This document shows, in pieces, positions 1 to 9,373 of a stretch of 64,000 nt of DNA; positions within the stretch are counted from its first letter, which is position 1, and every line of letters starts with the position of its first letter. The notes under the pieces were generated by a model. It did no database searches. It was not told the origin of the DNA and saw nothing but the letters and a program-made list of their open reading frames with translations. The stretch is taken from contig JBAIAC010000003.1 of assembly GCA_037349315.1 (NCBI GenBank), positions 10,974,501 through 11,038,500 of the forward strand, written 5' to 3'. Made by a program: the position numbers and the translations under genes. The DNA is from Chelydra serpentina. Taxonomy: Eukaryota > Chordata > Testudines > Chelydridae.

Positions 1-1690
1 CAATGCACCAAGAAAGGCTTTTTCAGTGCTTTCGCCAGAAAGTTCACATCAGGAGGCAGAGAACCAAGTGGCAAGTGCAGGACTCTGGACTATATAATTA
101 TCTTTTCAATTCTAGTCACTTCTTTTATCTGAGTTTTACTGTAGCTGCTTTAAAGTTGAAAAAATACATTCTCTCCGTTCCAGAGAGATGCAGTAGCCCA
201 TTAGATAACATGTTATTTCCCTAATTACAGAATATTACATACCTATCTATCTATATCTATATCGATATATATAGAGATGATATAGATATAGGTATAAATA
301 GATATGAATGTGTGCATTGTTTATATTCAAAACTATGGGTAAAGAGGAGAAGGGCAGAAAGAGCAGTCTGCATTTTCATTCATAGTTAATATTTCTATTA
401 CCATGTTGCCCAGGGAGATGTCTAGGACTGAGGTTTCAATATGTGCGTAGGCTATTGGTTGTTTGAACAATTCCTTCATGCTTTGTTCCACTTGTTAATA
501 AACATACATTGTTTTAAGAAGACTGTAGGTCATTGTATCCCTGGTCACAGGCTCCCAAAGAGAGGATCAAACACGTGCCCAAACCCATGTAGGCTTGCAC
601 GGGAATGAGCAGTAGGGCTAGACGGGGTGTTGTACCCAGTTCCCAGTCCAAGAATAGGAGCACCCCAGGCAGATAAGGGCACGACACTGAACAGCTGTGG
701 GGACACGCTCAGAGAGACCAGAAATGGGAAACAGGTGTGGCTAGCCCCATAACTGGAATATTTTCAAAGCAGTTCCTTCTGCAACATCCTGTTTGATGAC
801 CAGGGTGATTCCTACCCAGTGACTGGGTGGGCTTGTATTAGTTCTGCCAAAGCATGAGCATTGTCAGCAGCATTCTCGATATCATCAAGAAACAAAGAGT
901 AGGTCTTCTCCTTAGATGTCCTCTGTACCTCGTGTAGAACTGACTGACAGCACTGGCTCATATGAATGACTTTGATGTGGTTGTTACTGTAGCAATGCAT
1001 TCACTGTACTTAATGAAAATTTCACACTTGGGATATTTTATTATCAATGCAGCATTCTTGTCTGTCCAGAGCAAGATACCTTGGCCTCCGTTCTTACACC
1101 TATCTATGCCCAGGCAAGTGCTGTGCATTTTGCTTAACCTCTCCAGACTCGGGTAGAACACTAGAGTCATGTATTCATTTAGCCACCCAAATGAATGAAT
1201 GGCCTGATGTTCATAAAAACCGAGCATCATTCATCTCCCACAGATTAACTGTAAGGTGTGTTGAAAATGTTTCTCCATGCTCCCGACAGAAGAAGTGCTG
1301 ATGTTTAGAGCTGAGCCAGGGCTAGAAATAAAATCTTCCTCTTTTCACCACACATGCAGGGTCTAACAGCTACCCTACTGCAGTGCAATCATTCATCAGC
1401 TGTGCATATATCAGAGTGAAAATGTATGGCTCCATCTACTTCTCCTTGAGCGTCTCACTCTGATCAATAAGCTATCACACATATGAGCCGCAGCAATAGT
1501 GGAGAAGAATTTTCTCCTTAGGAGGCAATACTATAGCTTGATAGTCTCTCTAAGAATCCATCCATATCCATCCATATCCTTTATGACTGGGCGTGAAGGC
1601 AAATTGAAGGCAAATATATCTGCTACTAATTGACATTGTGGTTGGATATTTTAAATATGTCGCTTTACAAAACAAAAACCCAACAACTTG
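1..1690. other. Non-coding sequence without recognised gene
   Basis: I see no recognisable exon here. The frames present are under about 90 codons and carry no motif I know. Two minus-strand frames between 812 and 1230 could be read as one broken frame, but the product resembles nothing I recognise. The only structured part is an AT-rich tetranucleotide-like stretch near 241-306. Confidence 0.5.
241..306. repeat. AT-rich microsatellite (TATC/ATAG-like)
   Basis: Imperfect runs of TATC and ATAG units with interspersed TA dinucleotides. The tract can partly fold on itself because the two halves are near reverse complements. It is a simple repeat with no sign of function. Confidence 0.8.
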
Positions 1691-1819
1691 CTGGAAGCTA
1701 AGGCCAACATTTTCAAAAGTGCCTAATAATGTTGGGTGCGCAGTTTGAGACACTTAAAAGGGGCTTGATTTTCAGAGAGTGAGGGATCAGCATTTTCTGA
1801 AAATCCAGGCTCTTTTAGT

Positions 1820-1917
1820 GCATGCAGTGTAGTTGTAGCTGTGTCAGTCCCAATATATCAGCGTGACATTAGAGAGTTGAGGTCATATCTTCTTCAGCTC
1901 TGAGAAAGGAACTCCAA
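1820..1917 (+). mobile_element. Penelope-type terminal repeat fragment, second family
   Basis: Begins with GTAGTTGTAGCTGTGTCAGT and ends with TCTTCTTCAGCTCTGAGAAA, which matches the ends of the longer copies at 5599 and 7437. The middle is deleted, so only the outer parts remain. Assignment to a Penelope-like family rests on those longer copies, which carry a GAAA plus stem arrangement like the one in the first Penelope family. It is an old, truncated copy. Confidence 0.5.
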
Positions 1918-1960
1918 ATGCAAGGCTCTTTTAAGGCATCTATATGGAGATATGCCTATC

Positions 1961-2145
1961 TCATACAGCTGGAAGGACCTTGAAAGGTCATCGAGTCCAG
2001 TCCCCTGCCTTCACTAGCAGGACCAAGTACTATCCCCTGACAGATTTTTGCCCCAGATCCCTAAATGGCCCCCTCAAGGATTGAACTCACAACCCTGGGT
2101 TTAACAGGCCAGAGCTCAAACCACTGCCCCCCACTCCCTGATACT
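1961..2145 (-). mobile_element. tRNA-derived SINE with CR1-like tail (Cry I type), degenerate
   Basis: Read on the minus strand it has a tRNA-like head, with a B-box-like GTTCAATCC near 2075-2085. A middle follows, and then a tail resembling the CR1 3' end (reverse complement of GGAAGGACCTTGAAAGGTC). This arrangement is known for tortoise polIII/SINE, whose tail is shared with CR1 so that CR1 machinery can mobilise it. The A box is degenerate. The copy at 23368 is clearer and on the opposite strand. Confidence 0.7.
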
Positions 2146-2355
2146 GAGTGATGATTGTGAGACTCTCACTGATGGGGAAGCCATTGTACCAGAGGAGATG
2201 GAAAGAAAACCCTGTCCATGAATAGTGTTTATTTAAGCATCAGAAAATAGTTTGGGGCCACATGGCATCTCCAAGAGCCATCAAAGAGTATGTGGGGAGC
2301 ACAAAAAAATAATGGAGAAAAGCGCTATAGTTGTATGAGGCCTAATGTCTCCTGG

Positions 2356-2369
2356 CCACAAGGGGGCAG
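2356..2369 (+). promoter_or_regulatory. CTCF-like core motif
   Basis: CCACAAGGGGGCAG differs at one position from the vertebrate CTCF core CCASYAGRKGGCRS. A single 14-mer is weak evidence of binding. Confidence 0.3.
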
Positions 2370-2597
2370 AACACTGTGCCACAGCCCTTACTTCTCCCAT
2401 ATAACTGGTGCATCAAAAGTGTAAAATGTAGTTCCTTGAGGTGCAAGCGATCGTATAGGGAGGGAGGAGCAGGCTCCTGGCCACACCCCCATCCCGAGCA
2501 CATACGCTGGAGTACTCCAAGGGCTTGATCCAAAGACCCTCCAACTGAATGGAAAGGCTCCCACAGACTTCAATAGGCTTCGGATCAGGGCCCCAGG

Positions 2598-2721
2598 TAG
2601 GGTGACCAGACAGCAAGTGTGAAAAATTGGGACAGGGTGTGGGGGATAATAGGAGCCTATATAAGAAAAAGACCCAAAAATCGGGACTGTCCCTATAAAA
2701 TCGGGACATCTGGTCACCCTA
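2598..2721. mobile_element. hAT-like MITE, 124 bp, with 8-bp TSD
   Basis: Terminal inverted repeats TAGGGTGACCAGA at the left and TCTGGTCACCCTA at the right enclose a 124-bp element. The flanks carry a perfect 8-bp direct repeat GCCCCAGG (2590-2597 and 2722-2729). Eight-base target duplications are characteristic of hAT transposases. There is no coding capacity, so it must have been moved in trans. Minus-strand frames across it are by-products of the repeat. Confidence 0.85.
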
Positions 2722-3199
2722 GCCCCAGGGCACCATCAGCTGTCTGCTGACAGGTGAACAATGCTGTGGGGCAAAAGATGCCTGGCACACTATCTCCCAC
2801 GCTGGCTCCCGAAGACCGAGACACAGCCCTGAGAATCATTTGGTTGTGGTCTGAGTGAAAATTAAGTGTGATTTTTATTTTATCCTTTACCCAAGTGTAG
2901 GTAATTTTGTGTAGGTACCTTTCCGTGATTTCAGGAGAATCCGTTAATTTATATTTGCACATCCCCTTGCCTCCTGAAGGAGACCAAGGTGCTTTACTAA
3001 TCGATACACAGCCGGCAAGACACGGCTTGATCCATCCCATTTGTGGTACCTTTGAGCCAGGGCTTCTTCATCTCCTCTAAGCACAATCTTCCCTGAAGAT
3101 TCTTTGAAAGGAGGTCCTCTTTAAAGTACCATGAGGCTCCATAGGAACCCCTTGGCTAGAGGTCACAAAGAGGGAGTTGGGGTGGTCCAGTTACTAGTG

Positions 3200-3405
3200 C
3201 ATCAGGTTCTACTTTAGGCTTTGTCATAATATCCTGTGTGACCTTGGTCAAGTCGCTTCTCTCTGCCTCTGTTTCCCCTCCACCCCTTTGTCTATTTGGA
3301 TTGTAAAATCTTCATGACAGGATTATCTCATGCTACATATTTGTACAGCACCCATTATAAAGGACCTCTGATCTTAATTAGGGTTTCCAGGAGTTACTGT
3401 AATGA
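3200..3405 (+). mobile_element. MIR/CORE-like SINE
   Basis: Contains the hallmark order seen in MIR-like SINEs: CTGTGTGACCTTGGTCAAGT, a CCTCTGTTTCCCC segment, then TTTGTACAGCACC near the 3' end. It is diverged and non-coding. Confidence 0.7.
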
Positions 3406-5590
3406 TAATCCAAGTTTGGCTGAAATTCTGTGCAGAACCACATATTAACTTTATTTTACCGAAAGATATCCTAAATCCCATGCAAATGAGGGAAATATTT
3501 ATTTATGTGCAGGAGCAAGGATTTAAATTTAGGGAAAATGACAGTCATTCAGATAATACACTACTATTGTGCAAAATTATGTGCTGAGATACTGCCATTA
3601 GTCTTTTACTAATCTGCAATATGCAGAAACTGTGAATTTAATGAGCTTCATAATTATTTTGTTCTCAAAAATCCTCACTTTTTGGTAATGGCATTATTTC
3701 AAATGGTAATTTTTACACTGTGTCCTAAGTCAATCATGTCAATTTCCAGCATGTGTGCCTAAAGTAAACTAGTAAAATCAGGAAAGAGATTTATCTCAAG
3801 GACTTTGCACCTTAAATAGCCAGTCAAATATTAAACATCACTATCAATAACAGAGGGACCGTATTATAAGCTTCATCATAACTAGAATCTTAGGAGTGAA
3901 ATGACATCTTGCTGAAAAGATGTAGAGAATTTCATTTAGTCCTTTTTATAGAGGAGACCATCAATCTGTCTTAATGTCCATTGGAGAGAAAATAATTGTC
4001 TTTTCTTTTTGGCAATGGTATTTCATTATATGCAGTGGGACAAATAACATGAGTTCAAAGTAAAATAAGATGAGAATGTGCCTGTATTTGTTTTCTTAGG
4101 GTTTAATTGCTTCTTGTTTAATTTCACGTTGAAGAAGGAGCAGGTCTAATTAAATTAAGATCAGTTCTGTTTTTAATGCACATTGTAAAGTCAAACCAGA
4201 AAAATGATTTTAGTTTTCAAAGTTATTATATTCCAATTGATCTTCCAGGCATTGGGATTATGATCTGATTATGAAGATATATGCATTTATCAAAAGCCAG
4301 AGCCATCTGTCTCAATTCTATGTAATGTCATTACAGCTTCATCATTTATCCAGTCGGAGTGTGTGACATGGGACCCAAGTAACTAGCAGTTCTATACTTA
4401 TTATCACTTTGCACTGTGTATGGCTGGACATGAGGCTGTCGACTTCCACTAATCTACTTTTGAAGTAAAAATCATCACCCTGGGCTAATCCTTGAAACTC
4501 CTGAATAATCAGGCAGCACTGATACCTAAAATACAGTGCGGGCACTGGGCCTTTCCATACGGAAATTTACAGCATTTTGCCAGGCTGCAGACAGATTCTG
4601 CCCCGCAGCTGCAGCTTCTGAGTGGAAGCATAAGCATATTGATATGTAGCATACAAAGGGCACCATGCAGGAGCAAGGGTTAACCACCTGAATTGGGAAA
4701 TGAGCAGGGTTTAATGTACATAATCAGGAAGTTTTCTAACTCAGAAAGACAATCACGAGCCCTGCAAAGCCCAGTTTATTTAGAGATTAGAAGCTGCATC
4801 AGCCCAGGCACAAATCTGAGGGCATTTATCCTCAGGCTTGTCAGAGTAAGTTACAGCGGCTGATTACTTTACAATGGTAGTTTGGAGAAGTAGCTAGCTA
4901 CACAATAATATTTGAGAAGGGCTTGATTAAATAACCAATCATCACCTTTTATGCTTTGTTTATATGCTGTGCCCTTTCCCCCTTCCCTTTTATCCGTTTG
5001 GTTAAAATCGCAAGATCTCTGGGACACAGACCATGAGCAGACCCTCAGCTAGTGTAAATTGGCTTTGCTCCAATGATTTACTGGAGTAATCCTGATTTAC
5101 ATCAGGTGAGGATCTGGCCCTGTACCTTCTCCTATGTTGCTGTGCACATTCTGGGAGCTACTTAAAGCAAATAATTTATTAATATTAGCAAACCAATGAG
5201 CTTGCTAGCCTGATCATCATCATTATTATTATTATTATTAATAATAATAAATAAACATTGAATTGGTTCCACTTGCAGGATCAGGCCTGGGTGAATATTG
5301 CATAAATATTAGTAGAAGCTTTTACATGAATTCATTTTCACTGTGTCCATGCCCATTGTGGTCTATTCCTTAAATATTGTACTAAGCAAATTTACAGGCA
5401 GGAATAATTGCCAAAATGTGCAACTATTGAAGAATATTTGAAGAAAGTGATTTTTATTTTATTTTAGGGGCATGAATATTCACATTGACACCCTCATCCT
5501 AGGAGGTATGCTCATTCTGCGGGGGAAGCACAAAAAGGTTGTGTGAGCTGTCTATCAAATTAAATATTTCAAATTGCACTTTTTGCATAT
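3406..5590. other. AT-rich unique-looking sequence
   Basis: No gene or long repeat recognised. It holds a short palindromic repeat copy at about 5040-5125 (ends resembling TAGTGTAAATT and GATTTACATCAG) and an ATT/AAT microsatellite at about 5217-5255. The rest looks single-copy as far as I can tell from this window. Confidence 0.5.
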
Positions 5591-5763
5591 CTGAAGCAAT
5601 ATTAGAGAGACAAGGTGGATGAGGTATTATCTTTTATTGGACCAATTTCTCTTGGTGAGAGAGACTAGCTTTCGAGCCACACAGAGCTCTTCTTCGGGTC
5701 TGAGAAACTTACCTATTCCTGGTCTACACTACAAAATTATGTTAACCTAACTTACATCGGCAT

Positions 5764-5963
5764 CAGCGACGCTGACTTCTGTCAGCGTCGCTGGGTGCTG
5801 ACACCCGGCATCGGGGGCAGGGCCCCATAACATCGCCCGGTGCTCCGGTAAGCTAGGCGTGGACCCCGGGACGGGCAGGGAGCTGCTGGTGGGTGCAGAG
5901 CACCCACCAATTTTTCCCCGTGGGTGCTCCAGCCCCGGAGCACCCACGGAGTCGGCGCCTATG
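5764..5963 (-). mobile_element. hAT-type MITE fragment, TSD ATCGGCAT
   Basis: Flanked by a perfect 8-bp direct repeat ATCGGCAT (5756-5763 and 5964-5971). Its right end GGAGTCGGCGCCTATG is the reverse complement of the end of the full-length relative at 49139. The internal hairpin GTGGGTGCTCCAGCCCCGGA followed by GCACCCAC is also shared. The left end (CAGCGACGCTGACTT) is a poor match to the expected terminal repeat, so the copy is internally deleted or diverged. It sits inside the composite's arm and is therefore younger than the arm. Confidence 0.75.
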
Positions 5964-6069
5964 ATCGGCATATGGGCACTGCAGATATTAAATCACTTGT
6001 GTATGTGTACACTTGGCTCCTTGTGTCAGCAGTGCGTGCCTTCACCAGGAGTGCTTGTATCGATTAAAT

Positions 6070-6640
6070 CGGGGGTCTCAAACTCAATTTACCTTAGGGC
6101 CAGTGCCAGTCCTGAATCCTCCCAGCAGGCCAATAATGTCACTGAAGATGGTGTTCAGAAAAGAAAATGTTTATATTGTATTTTTTATTTAGAATTTCTT
6201 AGAAATAATAAAACGGTCATACAACTCTATACACTTCTTCGCCTCCCAAAGAGTTTGTAGTGTTTGCCAGACACCCGGCAACGCTTCAGTTCTGTCAGTT
6301 TGTTGATGTTTGGCCTCAGTGACTGAGCAGTTGAAACCTTCAGGATTGCAGCAACGTGTGCATCAGATAGTTGTGTTCTGTATTTTGACTTGTTTATGTT
6401 CATTGTGTAAAAAAGTGATGTTGCTTCCATGGCTGACTCTGCCCGGCAACTAATGATGCTGCCTCCCTGGTTAACTCTGCCCGGTGACTAGTGATGGTAT
6501 CTCTGTCCCTCTCCCCCAGCCAATGGGAGCCTGCAGCAGACAGAGCCAGCAGCATGGCTGTATGGGTCTCTCCTCCGCGGGCCGCATGGGGAGGTTCTCG
6601 GGCTGCAGATGGCCCCCGGGCCGGGGCTTTGAGACCCCTA
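6070..6640 (-). mobile_element. hAT transposon, non-autonomous, TSD GATTAAAT
   Basis: Inverted ends CGGGGGTCTCAAAC and CTTTGAGACCCCTA enclose 571 bp. A perfect 8-bp target duplication GATTAAAT flanks it (6062-6069 and 6641-6648). One half is AT-rich and keeps a scrap of transposase on the minus strand. The other half is GC-rich and non-coding. This is a deletion derivative of an autonomous hAT. Confidence 0.88.
6227..6430 (-). pseudogene. hAT transposase C-terminal remnant
   Basis: A 67-codon minus-strand frame lies inside the hAT element. It contains NINKSKYRTQLSDAHVAAIL, which resembles the C-terminal tail of hAT transposases of the vertebrate ZBED5/EPM2AIP1-like group, where a KSKYR-(S/T)-(R/Q)-L-(S/T)-D-H pattern recurs. 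The full-length protein would be over 500 residues, so nearly all of it, including the RNase H-like catalytic core, is absent. The annotated start is only the first methionine in the frame; upstream coding sequence has been replaced by GC-rich filler. It is not expected to be functional. The family call is from memory of the motif. Confidence 0.6.
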
Positions 6641-7596
6641 GATTAAATGGTCAGTGTAGGACATTGTGGGATGGCTCCTAAAAGCCAGTAACAGTTGATG
6701 TAAGCAATGAAATGTCTACACTGACACTGTGTTGACCTAACTATGTTCACCTTGACTCCACGCTACTCGTGGAGGTGGAGTTATTTAGTTGGCCTAGCTG
6801 GGCAGCTATGTTGGCGGGAACAAACATAGGTGTCGACACTTCCATAGTTAGGTCAACGTACGCTGCATTGCGTTGACTTAACTTTATAGAGAAGACCAGG
6901 CAATAGAGAGGCAATTACGTCAGCCACCACAGTAATTAAATCGGCTGTTCGTGTCCACACTATCCTCCTTCTGCTGGCTGCGCTCATTCTCACCAGGAGC
7001 GCTTGCATCAAATTTAGTGGGGCCGTGTGGGGGCTGACCAAGGCTGCGGGGCTCTGGCAGTCAGCCCCATGGGAGTCTGAAAGCTCCAGCTGTCAGCACG
7101 GAGTGGTGGGGCTCCGGTGGTCAGCCAAGAGTGGGGCTGACTGACAGCTGGGCAGAGGGGTTCCAGCGCTAAGCCCAGTGGTGGCAGGGCAGACAGCTTG
7201 GGGTGTCAAAGGCAGCAACAAGTGATGTAAGAAAGACAATGGCTATACAGACACGGCCTCAACCTAACTTCATCGACCTAAGTGCTTCACCTCTTTTGGA
7301 GGTGGAGTTATTAGGTCGGTGTAGTGGGTGACTTACATCGGTGGGAGCTACATTTTAGTGTAGAGGCTTACAGAGTTAGACTGATGTAAGTGCCTCATGT
7401 TGACCTAACTCCGTAGTGTAGCCCAGGCCTGAGAGTAAGTTTCCCCCACCTGAAGAAGAGCTCAGTGAAAGCTTGTCTCACTCACCAACAGAAGTTGGTC
7501 CAGTAAAAGATATCACCTCCCGCACCTTGTCTCTCTGATATCCAGGGACGACATGGCTACAACAACACTGCATGAAACACTATTAGTCATTTGCAA

Positions 7597-8180
7597 TGAG
7601 GAAGGGGTGTGGCTGCTTTGTAGCACCCCCTGTTCACTGCTGGCACTCCCTGCCTCAGTTTCCCTCCTGAAAGTTAGTCTCCTCAGCTCTCCACACCAAT
7701 CTGTGGTGCAGCTAAGCCACAGCTTAGCCCACCAGCCAAGTCACAACAAATGTAGCCCCTTCCAGGGTACAAAGAGTCCATACTGAAAACTCCCAAACAA
7801 AAGGTCACAGTGCCCTTCAGCTTTTCCTCTAGGCCCTGCTCCCAGTCCCTCTTCGGTGCTCTGGGCCTTGTGTCCTATCTGGCTGTTGTAGAGCTATGGA
7901 TCCACAGCCTGGATCCCCTGGCATATCCTTTCCCTTGCACACCCTGGCTCAGGGCCTACCATAGGAGCGAGTGAGACAGACAGAGAGACAGAGCCTGCTC
8001 CCTGTGGTTCCAACTCCAGACTGATCTCACTCTCGGTCCTTTGAAAAGGCCCTGGTGTCCATTAAGCTATCACCAGATGGTCCTTAGTTCTGCCCCTTCA
8101 GGCTGGGAAGCAGCTAATTAATTATGACATAGGTATGACTGGCCCTATCTACCCTTAAAGGGGCCAGTCACGTTGTGACA
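7597..8180 (-). mobile_element. Solo LTR, 584 bp, TSD TGCAA
   Basis: The element starts TGAGGAAGG and ends CACGTTGTGACA, so it has TG...CA termini. It is flanked by a perfect 5-bp direct repeat TGCAA (7592-7596 and 8181-8185). No internal retroviral or gypsy sequence is attached, so it is best explained as a solo LTR left by recombination between two LTRs. Minus orientation is inferred from the TGTCACAACGTG end, which looks like an LTR start. It is inserted just beside the right arm of the composite. Confidence 0.78.
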
Positions 8181-8194
8181 TGCAAGGAATCCAT

Positions 8195-8400
8195 AGGTCA
8201 CTAGGAGACAGGGTTTATGCCCAACTTTGCTATTAATCAGCTATGTGACCTTGGGCAATTCGATTTCCTACACTGTCTCAGTTTTCCCATCTGTAAAATG
8301 AAAATAATGGCACTTGCCTGTCTTTGCAAAGAGCTTTGTTGTAAATGGTCAAAAAGTTCTATACAGGAAGTTATTATTAATTATTATTATTTTATTAACT
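8195..8400 (+). mobile_element. MIR/CORE-like SINE
   Basis: Contains CTATGTGACCTTGGGCAATT, then CTCAGTTTTCCCATCTGTAA, and ends in an ATT-rich tail (TTATTATTAATTATTATTAT). This order matches MIR-type SINEs. It lies directly after the LTR at 7597. Confidence 0.8.
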
Positions 8401-8729
8401 GACTCATGGAAACCATGATGATTTATGAGTCAATGGACAATTCATGAACAGAAAACAGGGCTAAGTCTAACAAACAGATTGCTGTCTTTCATGGCATTAC
8501 TAGTGCCCTCAGGATGAAGGGTAACCTGGACTTCTCAGCACTTTTATGAGCTGTGACTTAACCAGATATCATAAATGAAGGGCCTAAACAGGTGCTGCAG
8601 AAAGTGGTAATGTTGCATCAGTAGGTTGCACTCTTCCCTCCTTGTTGGTACAAACCTAAGGTCCTGATATAATATAAGGGGTCTTGTGTTATAGAAGAAA
8701 CTGGATACAATTTTTAACAGCACCAATAT

Positions 8730-8805
8730 GACTTAGGTGCCTAAGTTTAATTGCCTTTCAGTGAGACTTAGGTTCCTAAGTCACTCCAGACCTTTTGAAA
8801 ATGTT
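8730..8805. repeat. Short palindromic interspersed repeat (CCTAAG/CTTAGG type)
   Basis: ACTTAGGTGCCTAAG at the left is mirrored by CTTAGGTTCCTAAGTC at the right, and the copy ends in CCTTTTGAAAATG. Related copies occur at about 12165-12310, 29770-29815, 44020-44165, 45175-45265, 49995-50125, 54585-54690 and 62770-62880. I do not know the family name. The palindromic form suggests a MITE. Confidence 0.6.
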
Positions 8806-9373
8806 ATGCACTGTATTTCAGGTGAGATGTAAAACCAAGACACTGATCACTTGTGGCCATTAAATGCCCAGTGACATTTTTCACAATAGTGAGGTTAACC
8901 ATAACATGGCGTTCAAGTTCCAACTTGTATAACTATATTCCCTCTGCTTTTCCAAATCAATGTGATTTTTTAACCTCCTGCACTAAACTGCTGTACAGTG
9001 TGGTTCTAAATTGTCAAACATTTACCCTCTTTCATCCCAAATGTAGCTACATTTTACTGGCTGATCAAGTTATTCTGTGTCTAGTTTGTACATCAGTTCC
9101 TTGACTTTGCAAAGTGATTCCTGATTCTTCTGGGTGAACGGCCCTAGACATGTCTCAGAATTATTTATTTAGGTAAAAATGTGGTTCACGTTTTGCACAT
9201 CTGTACACTGCTCCTAATGAGTTTCTCCTTTGGTTAAACCTTGAAATGAACCCTTTGTGTGCATTCAGATCCAACACCCATATGGGTCACACTTGCAGAG
9301 CTGCTAGACACTGACCTCTTTTAAAATTCTGAGTCCCGTTGTGGGTGCACCTTTGAAAATCTGCATACAGACT

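Larger units (their letters stand above)
5599..7573. mobile_element. Inverted-arm composite built on a Penelope-type terminal repeat
   Basis: The left arm (5599-5760) and right arm (about 7378-7573) are inverted copies of each other. Reading inward, each runs from ATTAGAGAGACAAGGTG through a TTTTATTGGACCAA-like segment and a CTTTCGAG/GAGCTC segment. Each then passes GAAACTTAC and enters a second block beginning CCTGG(T/G)CTACACTAC. The homology crosses the junction between the two blocks, so the arms were duplicated together. The loop holds a 200-bp hAT-type insertion (5764-5963), a 571-bp hAT element (6070-6640) and GC-rich filler. There is no open frame of its own. Confidence 0.6.

Noticed and set aside
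812..1230. Two overlapping minus-strand frames that might be a broken coding sequence
   Set aside because: The translation is not unusual in composition, but I recognise no family, no splice-site context and no poly-A tail of a processed pseudogene.
5859..6260. 133-codon plus-strand open frame
   Set aside because: It spans the end of one hAT-type MITE, spacer and the start of another hAT element, so it cannot be an ancestral gene.
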